Source: Lysobacterales bacterium
GTDB lineage: Bacteria; Pseudomonadota; Gammaproteobacteria; Xanthomonadales; Xanthomonadaceae
Direction: 5' to 3'
Assembly: GCA_015655035.1 (NCBI GenBank)
Contig: JAATFS010000353.1
Location: forward strand, 1-40,447
Length of the DNA stretch: 40,447 nucleotides
Part shown: positions 20,147 through 27,679 of the stretch, piece by piece
Numbering within the stretch: the stretch's first letter is position 1
Layout of the letters: each line of letters starts with the position of its first letter
Translations under genes and position numbers: made by a program
The notes under the pieces: model-generated
Databases searched by the model: none
The model's input: only the letters and a program-made list of their open reading frames with translations
What the model was told of the DNA's origin: nothing

Positions 20147-20971
20147 TCAGTCTTTGCTGGGCAGGTGCACGGCGCCGCTGACGCTGCGGTGCCGCACGTC
20201 GCCGCTGCCTTTGTGCAGTACCGTGAGATCGCCGCCGATGGTGCGTGCGTCGATGTCGCCGGAACCGATGTGGTCAACCGATACGCCGCCTTTTACCTCG
20301 GCGATATCCAGGTCGCCGGAGCCGATGCTGCCAACCGATACCGAACCGGCGACATCGGTCAGGCCGACATCGCCGGAACCGATGCGGTCGATCTGCACGG
20401 GGCCGCGCACCCCACGCACCTTCGCGTCGCCCGAGCCCAGCGACACCAGGTGCAGCGCGCCGATGTCATGCAGGGTCAGGTCGCCAGACCCAGCGGAGGC
20501 GGTGACCTGGCCCTTGATATTGTCGATGGCGACATCGCCGGAGCCCACTTCGGCGCTGAGGCTGGCCGTGCCGGTGACCCAGACGTCCCCGGATCCCACC
20601 TTCAACTTGATCGGAAGGTTGCCAGGCACGCTGCCACGGATATCGAGATAGGAATAGCTATCGCCGAAGGAAAATCGCCACTGGCGATCTTCCGCCTGGG
20701 TGACGATCAGTTGGTCGCCGACGCGTTTTTGCGTAAGCGTGAGGGCCTTCAACTGTTCGGCGTTGGCAGCGCAGGCGCGTCCTTTCAGCGTTCCGGCCTG
20801 GGCCGCTGCGGCATCCAGGTGGAGCTTGTTGGAGCCGACGTCGAACAGCACCGCCTTGACGCCGGCAAGGTCCAGCGTCAAGGCCCGTGGCGCGGAAAAC
20901 TTGCATGGTTCCTCGGCCAAGGCGGTGGCCGGCACAGCGAGCAGAATGGCGAACGTAGCGAAAATGCGCAT
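20147..20971 (-). CDS. Exported GSGD-repeat protein (DUF4097/DUF2807-like beta-helix)
   Basis: 274 residues from the ATG at 20971, chosen because gaggag lies upstream and the protein then begins with a clean signal peptide (MRIFATFAILLAVPATALAEE, cleavage near ALA-EE). The open frame upstream merely overlaps the permease gene. The N-terminal half (to about 115) is a small globular part. From 126 on, the motif GSGD recurs eight times at residues 126, 143, 161, 179, 198, 217, 236 and 255, a spacing of 17-19 residues, each followed by two or three alternating hydrophobic residues. That is the signature of a DUF4097/DUF2807 right-handed beta-helix with one turn per repeat. The function is unknown; in this operon it may be a periplasmic partner of the ABC transporter. 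Confidence 0.85.
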   Translation of the reverse strand: MRIFATFAILLAVPATALAEEPCKFSAPRALTLDLAGVKAVLFDVGSNKLHLDAAAAQAGTLKGRACAANAEQLKALTLTQKRVGDQLIVTQAEDRQWRFSFGDSYSYLDIRGSVPGNLPIKLKVGSGDVWVTGTASLSAEVGSGDVAIDNIKGQVTASAGSGDLTLHDIGALHLVSLGSGDAKVRGVRGPVQIDRIGSGDVGLTDVAGSVSVGSIGSGDLDIAEVKGGVSVDHIGSGDIDARTIGGDLTVLHKGSGDVRHRSVSGAVHLPSKD

Positions 20972-20982
20972 GAGCGTGCTCC

Positions 20983-21975
20983 TCAGGATTCGGCGCGTAT
21001 GCGGCGCGCATAGATGGACGCGGCGATGAAGGCGATCCCGACGGCCGCACCGATCCAGATGTCGGAGTTGCCATAGATCTTGGCGCTGTCGTTGTTTTGC
21101 AGCACCCACTCGATGACGCTGCTGGGGCCGCGAAGGGCGTCGCTGTCGATACTGCTGCCTTGCAGTCCGCGCGGGGACCAGGTGCCTGGCAATACGCTGA
21201 GCAGGCCGCGATAGCCAGCGATGTACCAGATCCAGCCAATCGGCAATGAAACGCCAGGCATGGAGTTGAGGATGCTGAGCATCACGCAGCCGAGCAGCGG
21301 TACCAATACCGCCCACAGAAACGGCTTGCTGTGGGCGAAGGCCGAGCAGAACATCAGCCAGCCAATCGTCGGCAGCGACCACAGCAGTCCGATCGGCACC
21401 GTCAACAGCATCAGCCAGACCAGGCGGAAGGGATGGGAGTGCGTGGCCAACGCCCACGGGCTGGGCACGCCAGCGGCGTAGGCGCCGCCGATGGCGACCA
21501 ACCATAGCGCGATGCCGACCATCAGGCCGATGGCAATCGAGATCAGCGGCGCCAGCAGCAGCGCCCATGCGGCCTTGGACAGCACGGTCTGCGTGTCCGA
21601 CACCGGTAGCGACTTCCAGAACAGGATGCTGCGATCGCGGCGGTCGTCGTACAGGCTGCCCAGCGCATAGAAGAACACCACGAACGCCAGTACCACTGCA
21701 GTGATGCCGAAGCCGGTCATCAGCAGTCCATCGCCTACCGAGCCGAGCGTACGGATGTATTCGTCGATGTCGCCGATTTGTGGCCGTTCATCGCCGACCC
21801 AGTTGCTGCGCACGGAAATCGTGCCTATCACCGCGCCCAGTACGGCGAAGAACAGGGCAATGCCACCGGTGATCAGCTGGGCCCAGAAGAAGCCGCCCCG
21901 GTGTTCCCAGAATTCGCGCTTGAGCAGCCAGGTGAACGTGCGGGTCTTGGGCAGGGTTGAAGCGACGGCGTTCAT
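20983..21975 (-). CDS. ABC-2 type transporter permease
   Basis: A 330-residue integral membrane protein with about six to seven hydrophobic segments: FFWAQLITGGIALFFAVLGAV, MTGFGITAVVLAFVVFFYAL, LLLAPLISIAIGLMVGIALW, LVWLMLLTVPIGLLW, FLWAVLVPLLGCVML, and IWIGAAVGIAFIAASIYA at the end. A large extracytoplasmic loop follows the first segment (RSNWVGDERPQIGDIDEYI). It carries the cytoplasmic YDDRRDRSILFWKSLPVSDTQTVLSK motif typical of YtrC/ABC-2 permeases. Its start overlaps the ATPase gene by 4 bp. With that ATPase it should form an exporter or a mechanically acting envelope transporter; the substrate is unknown. Confidence 0.92.
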   Translation of the reverse strand: MNAVASTLPKTRTFTWLLKREFWEHRGGFFWAQLITGGIALFFAVLGAVIGTISVRSNWVGDERPQIGDIDEYIRTLGSVGDGLLMTGFGITAVVLAFVVFFYALGSLYDDRRDRSILFWKSLPVSDTQTVLSKAAWALLLAPLISIAIGLMVGIALWLVAIGGAYAAGVPSPWALATHSHPFRLVWLMLLTVPIGLLWSLPTIGWLMFCSAFAHSKPFLWAVLVPLLGCVMLSILNSMPGVSLPIGWIWYIAGYRGLLSVLPGTWSPRGLQGSSIDSDALRGPSSVIEWVLQNNDSAKIYGNSDIWIGAAVGIAFIAASIYARRIRAES

Positions 21976-22847
21976 GCGTAGGTTTCCTTCATGATGGCGA
22001 CGAACAGATCGGCCAGTCCGGGCGTGCGGGTCTCGCCGAGGGCGGCAAGCTGGTCCCTGGGCACGCTGTCGTACAGCAGCACGGTCTTGCCGAAGGGCAG
22101 CGCGCGTACGTCGATCGGGGCCAGCGCGTGGGCTTCGTCCAATCTGTCGGCGGTGACCAGCAGTTCGGTGAAACGGCTGGCGAGGTGTTCCATGTCGGTG
22201 CCGAGCACGATGCGGCCATCGCGGATGAACATCACATCGGTAAGGATGTGTTCGATTTCCTCGACCTGGTGGGTGGTGACGATGATGGTCTTCTGCTCAT
22301 CGAAGTAGTCTTCCAGCAGGCGCTGGTAGAACTGCTTGCGGTAGAGGATGTCCAGGCCGAGCGTCGGCTCGTCCAGCACCAGCAGGCGCGCGTCGATGGC
22401 CATGACCAGCGCCAGGTGCAATTGCACGATCATGCCCTTGGACAGCTCGCGTACCCGCAATTTGGGGTTGAGCTGGGTATTGGCGAGAAAGCGCTCGCAT
22501 TTGACGCGGTCGAAGCGCGGATGCACGCCGGCGACGAAGTCGATGGCCTCGCCGACCTTCAGCCAGCGTGGCAGCACCGCCACGTCGGCAATGAAGCAGA
22601 CATCGTTCATCAGCGCGTTGCGCTGCTGGCGGGGGTCCCGGCCCAGTACCTGTAGATCGCCCTGGAACGAGGTCAGGCCGAGGATCGCCTTCAGCGCGGT
22701 GGTCTTGCCCGCGCCATTGGGGCCGATCAGGCCGACGATCCGGCCGGCCTCGATCTCGAAGCTGGCGCCGTCCAGCGCCACTTTGTTCTTGTAGGTCTTG
22801 CGCAGGTCGCGGGCGGAGACGACGCGTTCGTTTACAACGGCATTCAT
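21972..22847 (-). CDS. ABC transporter ATP-binding protein (YtrB-like)
   Basis: A 291-residue ATPase of an ABC-2 transporter. Walker A is GPNGAGKT (42-49), the signature is the weak variant LSKGM (135-139), and Walker B is LLVLDEPT (155-162); the H-loop is VTTHQVEE. A C-terminal ~70-residue tail follows the nucleotide-binding domain. The ATG at 22847 overlaps the gntR stop (ATGA), so the frame that continues upstream is not part of the gene. The order gntR-ATPase-permease is that of YtrA-type loci in many bacteria. The signature departs from LSGGQ/LSKGM-QR (KGMIVQLHLAL), but this subfamily tolerates such variation. Confidence 0.93.
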   Translation of the reverse strand: MNAVVNERVVSARDLRKTYKNKVALDGASFEIEAGRIVGLIGPNGAGKTTALKAILGLTSFQGDLQVLGRDPRQQRNALMNDVCFIADVAVLPRWLKVGEAIDFVAGVHPRFDRVKCERFLANTQLNPKLRVRELSKGMIVQLHLALVMAIDARLLVLDEPTLGLDILYRKQFYQRLLEDYFDEQKTIIVTTHQVEEIEHILTDVMFIRDGRIVLGTDMEHLASRFTELLVTADRLDEAHALAPIDVRALPFGKTVLLYDSVPRDQLAALGETRTPGLADLFVAIMKETYA

Positions 22848-23206
22848 GATGTTTTCCCCATGGGCAGCAATTCTTCCAAGGACAGGCCCAGCCGCCGGAT
22901 GCGTTCCAGTACGGCCGGCCATTCGTCGTTGAGAAAGCGCTCGCGCTCGTTGCCGCGCAGCTTCAACGCGGCTTCCTGGGTCATGAACATGCCCAGGCCG
23001 CGACGCTTCTCGACCAGGTTCTCGTCGGCCAGTTCCTGGTAGGCGCGGGAAACGGTGATGGGGTTGAGCTGGTACTCGGCCGCCACCTGGCGTACCGAGG
23101 GCAGGGCATCGCCCGGCTTGATGATTCCGTCCAACATCATGGCGATCACGCGCTCTTTTAGTTGTCGGTAGATGGGAGCACCATCGCTCCACTGAATGTC
23201 ACTCAT
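22844..23206 (-). CDS. GntR-family regulator, YtrA subfamily
   Basis: A short 120-residue repressor. The N-terminal winged helix-turn-helix is IYRQLKERVIAMMLDGIIKPGDALPSVRQVAAEYQLNPITVSRAYQELADENLVEKRRGLGMF (about 12-75), followed by only ~45 residues of helices. That minimal C-terminal part defines the YtrA subfamily, whose genes sit beside ABC transporters and usually autoregulate. ggag lies 7 nt before the ATG. It is sandwiched between a 3-bp gap from the small membrane protein gene and a 4-bp overlap with the ATPase gene. Its likely operator is the inverted repeat at 23483-23506. Confidence 0.93.
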   Translation of the reverse strand: MSDIQWSDGAPIYRQLKERVIAMMLDGIIKPGDALPSVRQVAAEYQLNPITVSRAYQELADENLVEKRRGLGMFMTQEAALKLRGNERERFLNDEWPAVLERIRRLGLSLEELLPMGKTS

Positions 23207-23209
23207 TGA

Positions 23210-23458
23210 TCAGCTCCGTGGGCGCAGTGCCTGCGCGAAGGAGAAATAGGGCATCGACAGCGAAGTGCGCAGACGGCGTACGGGCCGGGTGCGAGCCTCG
23301 GGGGGAGTTGTCGGGTTTTCCTCATCTGCTGCCGAAACGCCATAATCAGCGCCGGTCTCCATGACCCGACCGGTAGCAGCTCCCAGGCATCCGGCCGCCA
23401 CTAGGACGGCGCCGCACAGCAATAGCGGAATCGGTTGATTGAAGAGCTTGCTGTTCAT
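23210..23458 (-). CDS. Small exported or membrane-anchored protein, first gene of the GntR operon
   Basis: 82 residues from the ATG at 23458. No family recognised. The N-terminus MNSKLFNQPIPLLLCGAVLVA is a membrane anchor or signal; AAGC at residues 21-24 could act as a non-canonical lipobox. The remainder is hydrophilic and proline/arginine-rich (GVSAADEENPTTPPEARTR), ending MPYFSFAQALRPRS. The frame extends further upstream but runs through the operator, so this start, after a ggggg-rich ribosome site, is preferred. It lies 3 bp from gntR and directly behind the regulated promoter, so it should be the first product induced. A role in sensing or in the transporter complex is inference only. 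Confidence 0.65.
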   Translation of the reverse strand: MNSKLFNQPIPLLLCGAVLVAAGCLGAATGRVMETGADYGVSAADEENPTTPPEARTRPVRRLRTSLSMPYFSFAQALRPRS

Positions 23459-23482
23459 GCGGCCCCCGTGAGACGGATGACT

Positions 23483-23506
23483 GGTGTTGTATTTAACTAT
23501 AACACC
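23483..23506. promoter_or_regulatory. Inverted-repeat operator of the GntR/YtrA operon
   Basis: The 24-bp site has half-sites GGTGTT and AACACC with inner TA/TA symmetry around an AT-rich core. Both half-sites are perfect. It overlaps the -10 of the minus-strand promoter described below and is the expected position for autorepression by the YtrA-type regulator. Confidence 0.7.
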
Positions 23507-23523
23507 TATGCGCATGCGATCAA
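23496..23523 (-). promoter_or_regulatory. Promoter of the GntR operon
   Basis: On the minus strand TTGATC (23523-23518) and TATAGT (23501-23496) are 16 bp apart, 38 bp upstream of the first start codon. The -10 is inside the inverted repeat. Confidence 0.5.
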
Positions 23524-23592
23524 CTGTTGTCGTACCCCACCAATGGCATACGCCGCAGCGTTGCCGGCACACTTCCCAAGAAGGGCTGAATC

Positions 23593-24156
23593 ATGTCAAT
23601 CAAAAGACTGCTAGGGCTTGGTTTCATTGCGTTTTCGGCGTTTTCGGGGGGTGCTGGCGCCGCGCCGTTGCTGGCCCAGGACTATCGCCCGCTGGCCGGC
23701 AAGGGCTCGGTCAACCTGAACAAGGTCTATGGCGGCAAGGTGCTGCTGGTGGTCAACACCGCCAGCAAATGCGGCTACACGGTGCAGTACGAAGGACTGG
23801 AAGGCCTGCAAAGGCGTTTCGCCAGACAGGGGTTCTCAGTGCTCGGTTTTCCTTCCAACGACTTCAAGGGCCAGGAGCCAGGGTCGGAAAAGCAGATCCA
23901 GGAATTCTGCACGCTGACCTATGGGGTCAAGTTCCCGATGTTCGAGAAGGTGCATGTCATCGGTGCCGAGGCCACGCCGCTATACCAGCGTCTGACCGCC
24001 GAAACCGGCGTGGCGCCCGCCTGGAACTTCCACAAGTACCTGATTTCGCGGGATGGCCGGGTGGTGGCGCAATTTCCCAGCAAGACCAAGCCGGATGATC
24101 CGGTGTTGCTGGCGGCGATCGAACGCGAGCTGAAAATCGCCGCGCCGTCGCCTTGA
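23593..24156 (+). CDS. Exported glutathione peroxidase-family protein
   Basis: A 187-residue thiol peroxidase of the GPx family, probably reducing hydroperoxides with a thioredoxin-like donor. It has an N-terminal signal peptide (MSIKRLLGLGFIAFSAFSGGAGA, cleavage near residue 23), so it should act in the periplasm. The peroxidatic cysteine is C60 in VVNTASKCGYT. The second family motif reads LGFPSNDFKGQEPGS, so the usual Gln of the catalytic tetrad (as in NQF) is Asp. A cysteine follows in EFCTLTYGVKFPMF, and the tryptophan motif WNFHKYL is intact. It is divergent from the GntR operon, with a 134-bp shared upstream region. Confidence 0.93.
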   Translation: MSIKRLLGLGFIAFSAFSGGAGAAPLLAQDYRPLAGKGSVNLNKVYGGKVLLVVNTASKCGYTVQYEGLEGLQRRFARQGFSVLGFPSNDFKGQEPGSEKQIQEFCTLTYGVKFPMFEKVHVIGAEATPLYQRLTAETGVAPAWNFHKYLISRDGRVVAQFPSKTKPDDPVLLAAIERELKIAAPSP

Positions 24157-24254
24157 TCGACGTAGCTCGAGTCAGCGCAACGCCGCGCGCGCATGCGACA
24201 ATGCCGGTTCTACGCCGGCGGCGGCGTGTTTCTTCACTTTCAGGAATACAGCGA

Positions 24255-25214
24255 ATGAAGATGGGAATGCGCGGCGCGGCGGCGTCGTTATTGATGGTGG
24301 CAATGGCGGCTTCGATGCCCGCGTTGTCGCAACAACCGGCCGCGACGGCGGCCACCAAGGAGAAGTCGGTCTTGACCTCGGATCGTGAAAAAGTCAGCTA
24401 CGCCATCGGCCTGGACGTTGCCCGTTCGTTCGAGCCCATCTCGCAGGATATCGATCTGAACGCGTTGCAGCGTGCGATCACCAATGCATTCCAGGGGGCC
24501 AAGCCGCTGTTGTCGGATGAGCAGACCCAGGCGACGGATACGGCGCTGCGTACCGCGCTGGCCGTGCGCAATGGCCAGCAGGTGCCGGGCGCCGCGCCGG
24601 GCAGCGCACCGCCGACGGTGTCCAAGGAAAGCGTCGGCTTGATGCTGGGCGACCGTGCGGTCGGTCCGTCGCTGGCCCGTATCAAGGACGAGATCGACCT
24701 GTCGGTGCTGATGCAGGCCGTGCGTACCGTGTTCGACAAGGGCACCCCGTTGCTGAGCCAGCAGGAGGCCGCTGCCACGCTGCAGGCCTTCGGTAGCGCC
24801 AAGCAGGCGGCCACCGCCGGCAAGAACCGCGAGGAAGGCAACGCCTTCCTGGCCAAGAACAAGACCGAGAAGGGCGTGATCACCACCGCTTCCGGTCTGC
24901 AATACACGGTGCTGCGCCAGGGTAGCGGCGAGCGTCCGGCGCCGACCAGCAAGGTGCGCGTCAACTACGAAGGCAAGCTGCTCGACGGCACTGTGTTCGA
25001 TAGTTCGTACCAGCGTGGCGAGCCTGCCGAGTTCGGCCTGAACCAGGTGATCCCTGGCTGGACCGAAGGCGTGGGCCTGATGCCGGTGGGTTCCAAGTAC
25101 CGCTTCTGGATCCCGTCCAACCTCGCCTATGGCCCGCAAGGGACGCAGGGTGGTCCGATCGGACCGGATGCCGCGTTGACGTTCGACGTCGAGCTGATGG
25201 GTATCCTTCCCTGA
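24255..25214 (+). CDS. Periplasmic FKBP-type peptidyl-prolyl isomerase with duplicated N-terminal domain
   Basis: Mip/FkpA-like isomerase that helps fold envelope proteins. 319 residues from the ATG at 24255 (agga 9 nt before); the signal peptide is MKMGMRGAAASLLMVAMAA with cleavage near ALS-QQ. Two copies of the FKBP N-terminal dimerisation domain follow: residues 45-102 (VSYAIGLDVARSF...IDLNALQRAITNAFQ...KPLLSDEQ) and 124-182 (ESVGLMLGDRAVG...IDLSVLMQAVRTVFD...TPLLSQQE). The FKBP catalytic domain occupies 205-319 (VRVNYEGKLLDGTVFDSS, VIPGWTEGVGLM, AYGPQG). Mip and FkpA have one N-domain, so the duplication is notable. Confidence 0.93.
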   Translation: MKMGMRGAAASLLMVAMAASMPALSQQPAATAATKEKSVLTSDREKVSYAIGLDVARSFEPISQDIDLNALQRAITNAFQGAKPLLSDEQTQATDTALRTALAVRNGQQVPGAAPGSAPPTVSKESVGLMLGDRAVGPSLARIKDEIDLSVLMQAVRTVFDKGTPLLSQQEAAATLQAFGSAKQAATAGKNREEGNAFLAKNKTEKGVITTASGLQYTVLRQGSGERPAPTSKVRVNYEGKLLDGTVFDSSYQRGEPAEFGLNQVIPGWTEGVGLMPVGSKYRFWIPSNLAYGPQGTQGGPIGPDAALTFDVELMGILP

Positions 25215-25238
25215 TTTCGACGCGGATCATTTTTCCCC

Positions 25239-26588
25239 ATGCGAGTTGCGATCTTCGGTACCGGCTATGTCGGGCTGGTTACCGGTGCCTGTCTGGCTGA
25301 AGCCGGCCACCATGTGGTCTGCGTCGATATCGACCAGGCCAAGGTGGAGGGACTGCGGCGTGGGATGATACCGATCTACGAGCCGGGCCTGGAGCCGTTG
25401 GTGAACGCCAACTACGCGGCCGGCCGGCTGCGTTTCAGCGGCGATGCGCAGGAAGCCATCGCCCATGGTGAATTCGTGTTCATCGCCGTGGGCACGCCGC
25501 CAGACGAGGACGGCAGCGCCGATCTGCAATATGTGTTGGCAGTGGCGCGCACGATCGGGCGTCATATCGACGGCCCGACGGTCGTCGTCAACAAGTCGAC
25601 GGTGCCTGTGGGCACTGCCGACAAGGTGCGCGCGGCGATACAGGCCGAACTGGATGCACGCGGCGTCGCCCTGGAATTCGATGTCGTGTCCAACCCGGAG
25701 TTCCTGAAGGAAGGCGACGCGGTTGCCGACTGCATGCGCCCGGACCGGATCATCGTCGGCGCCAGCAGGGCCGCTGCGGTGGCGCGGATGCGGCGTTTGT
25801 ATGCGCCGTTCAACCGCAACCGGGATCGGCTCATCGAAATGGACGTGCGTTCGGCCGAGCTGACCAAGTACGCCGCGAATGCGATGCTGGCGACCAAGAT
25901 CAGTTTCATGAACGAGATCGCCAATATCGCCGAACGCGTGGGTGCCGACGTGGAGCAGGTGCGTAACGGCATCGGTTCCGATCCACGCATTGGCTGGCAT
26001 TTCATCTATCCCGGGGCCGGCTATGGTGGCTCCTGCTTCCCGAAGGACGTGCAGGCACTGGCCCGCACCGCGCAGCAGAACGGGATCGACCCGAAGTTGT
26101 TGAACGCGGTGGAGGCGGTCAACGCGCAGCAGAAGGGCCACCTGTTCGAGCTGATCCAGCGGCATTACGATCGCGGCGAAGACGAGGGCGTGGCCGGCAA
26201 GACCTTTGCGGTCTGGGGCCTGGCATTCAAGCCGAACACCGACGACATGCGCGAGGCTTCCAGCCGCCGCCTGCTGGCGCAGTTGTGGGACGCCGGGGCG
26301 AAGGTGCGCGCCTACGATCCGGAAGCGATGGAAGAGGCGAAACGTATCTTCGGCGAGCGCGACGACCTGGTCTTCTGCGCGTCGGAGTTCGATGCGCTGG
26401 AAGGCGCCGACGCGCTGGCCGTGCTCACCGAATGGAAGCAGTTCCGCAGCCCGGATTTCGAGCGGATCCAGCAGGCGCTGAAGGACGATGTGGTATTCGA
26501 CGGACGCAATCTCTACGATCCACTGGAAATCGAGGCCGCCGGACTGGCCTATTACGCTATTGGCCGAGGCCGTTCATTGCATGCATGA
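25239..26588 (+). CDS. ugd: UDP-glucose 6-dehydrogenase
   Basis: NAD-dependent four-electron oxidation of UDP-glucose to UDP-glucuronate, a precursor for exopolysaccharide (such as xanthan in Xanthomonas) and lipopolysaccharide sugars. 449 residues. The N-terminal Rossmann motif is MRVAIFGTGYVGLVTGACLAE. Further marks are FIAVGTPPDEDGSADL, NKSTVPVGTADKV, FDVVSNPEFLKEGDAV, the helical core AELTKYAANAMLATKISFMNE, and the catalytic cysteine C266 in GYGGSCFPKD. The second Rossmann-like domain (FAVWGLAFKPNTDDMREA) is intact. The ATG is 25 bp after the FKBP gene; the stop overlaps the slyX start by 8 bp. Confidence 0.97.
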   Translation: MRVAIFGTGYVGLVTGACLAEAGHHVVCVDIDQAKVEGLRRGMIPIYEPGLEPLVNANYAAGRLRFSGDAQEAIAHGEFVFIAVGTPPDEDGSADLQYVLAVARTIGRHIDGPTVVVNKSTVPVGTADKVRAAIQAELDARGVALEFDVVSNPEFLKEGDAVADCMRPDRIIVGASRAAAVARMRRLYAPFNRNRDRLIEMDVRSAELTKYAANAMLATKISFMNEIANIAERVGADVEQVRNGIGSDPRIGWHFIYPGAGYGGSCFPKDVQALARTAQQNGIDPKLLNAVEAVNAQQKGHLFELIQRHYDRGEDEGVAGKTFAVWGLAFKPNTDDMREASSRRLLAQLWDAGAKVRAYDPEAMEEAKRIFGERDDLVFCASEFDALEGADALAVLTEWKQFRSPDFERIQQALKDDVVFDGRNLYDPLEIEAAGLAYYAIGRGRSLHA

Positions 26589-26817
26589 TTCACTCTCACC
26601 CCACGAGCAGGCGCTGGAAGCGCGCTTGATCGAGCTGGAAACGCGGCTGTCCTTCCAGGAACAGGCGCTGGCCGAATTGAGCGACGCATTGGCCGATGCC
26701 CGTCTGACGGGCGCGCGCAATGCCGAGCTGATCCGGCTGCTGCTCGATGACCTGGGAAAGGTCCGTACCACGTTGTACGCCGACGCGGCGGAAGAACCCC
26801 CTCCGCCGCATTACTGA
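26581..26817 (+). CDS. slyX: SlyX family protein
   Basis: A 78-residue protein of unknown biochemical role. It is almost entirely helical and predicted to form a coiled coil: heptad-like leucines and glutamates run from HEQALEARLIELETRLSFQEQALAELSDAL to RLLLDDLGKV. The tail EEPPPPHY is the family's hallmark (SlyX proteins end in PPPHY). It starts inside the last codons of ugd (8-bp overlap) and is probably translated by coupling. In other bacteria slyX lies near slyD/FKBP genes; here an FKBP gene is two genes upstream. Confidence 0.93.
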   Translation: MHDSLSPHEQALEARLIELETRLSFQEQALAELSDALADARLTGARNAELIRLLLDDLGKVRTTLYADAAEEPPPPHY

Positions 26818-26840
26818 ACCGAATCCAGACCGTTGCCGTC

Positions 26841-27485
26841 ATGAGCGATACCCTACGCGACCAGCTGCTGGGGCTGGGCTTCAAGCCAGTGCCCAAACCC
26901 GAGCGCAAGCCCGATCACCGTGGCGCCTCCGGGCGTCCTCATCCCGGCAAGGGCGACAAGCCTGTTGCCGGCAGGCCGCAACGGCCTGCGTCGGGCAACA
27001 AGCCGGCGCACGGCGCGCGTCCGCACGCAAAGCCTGGCGTCAGGCCGCCGCGCTCACGCGAGGAGATCGATCTGGCCAAGGCCTATGCGATCCGTGCCCA
27101 GAAGGAAAAGGACGAGCGCATCGCGGCCGAACGCCTGAAGCAGGAAGAGGCGAGGGTGCGGCGAGAAGCCAAGGCCAAGCTGGAAGAGCTGCTCAAGGAC
27201 AAGGGGCTCAATCAGCCCGAAGCCGACATCGCCCGGCATTTCCCCTATGGCGGCAAGATCAAACGTATCTATGTCAACGCCGAACAGTTGAAGGCGCTCA
27301 ATTCCGGCGAGCTGGGTGTGGTTCAACTCAATGGCCGCTATCTGCTGGTCACGGCGGCGTTGCTGGCCGAGGCCGAATCGGTGTTCGCGCCGTCGGTGGC
27401 GCTGAAGGTGGACCCCAACGCGCCGGCTGCGGACGATCCGTATGCAGATCCGCGCTACCAGGTGCCGGACGATCTGGTTTGGTGA
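26841..27485 (+). CDS. DUF2058 (YaiL-type) nucleoprotein-associated protein
   Basis: A 214-residue cytoplasmic protein of the DUF2058 family. Family marks are the N-terminal MSDTLRDQLLGLGFKP, a highly basic low-complexity stretch rich in Lys, Arg, Pro and Gly (residues 18-70), a charged helical segment (AKAYAIRAQKEKDERIAAER), and the conserved C-terminal domain (RHFPYGGKIKRIYVNAEQLKALNSGELGVVQLNGRYLLV). The E. coli relative YaiL co-purifies with RNA-associated proteins, suggesting nucleic-acid binding, but no precise function is established. It follows slyX by 23 bp on the same strand. Confidence 0.9.
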   Translation: MSDTLRDQLLGLGFKPVPKPERKPDHRGASGRPHPGKGDKPVAGRPQRPASGNKPAHGARPHAKPGVRPPRSREEIDLAKAYAIRAQKEKDERIAAERLKQEEARVRREAKAKLEELLKDKGLNQPEADIARHFPYGGKIKRIYVNAEQLKALNSGELGVVQLNGRYLLVTAALLAEAESVFAPSVALKVDPNAPAADDPYADPRYQVPDDLVW

Positions 27486-27650
27486 CCCGTCGCGGCGATC
27501 GCGCACTGCGTGACGCCGCGTTGCGTTCGCATGGCCGGGGTTGCCGGAGAGCGGTGCGAAATAGCCGATTTATTTCCAGATGACGGAGAAAATGGCTGGC
27601 GCATGGCGGTGGCGCGTCCGAATGTTGCACTGCGGAATGCAAAATCGCCC

Positions 27651-27679
27651 TTGGATAGGCCTAATTGGATCGATCTAAT
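27651..27679 (+). promoter_or_regulatory. Candidate promoter of the LacI sugar operon
   Basis: TTGGAT (27651-27656) and TCTAAT (27674-27679) are 17 bp apart, giving a start near 27686 and a leader of about 64 nt before the GTG. The palindromic operator overlaps the spacer and -10. Confidence 0.45.

Noticed and set aside
20147..21568. Possible long fusion of the permease region with the GSGD-repeat protein in one frame
   Set aside because: The upstream part is out of frame with the true permease. A signal peptide and a strong ribosome site at 20971 show where the gene starts.
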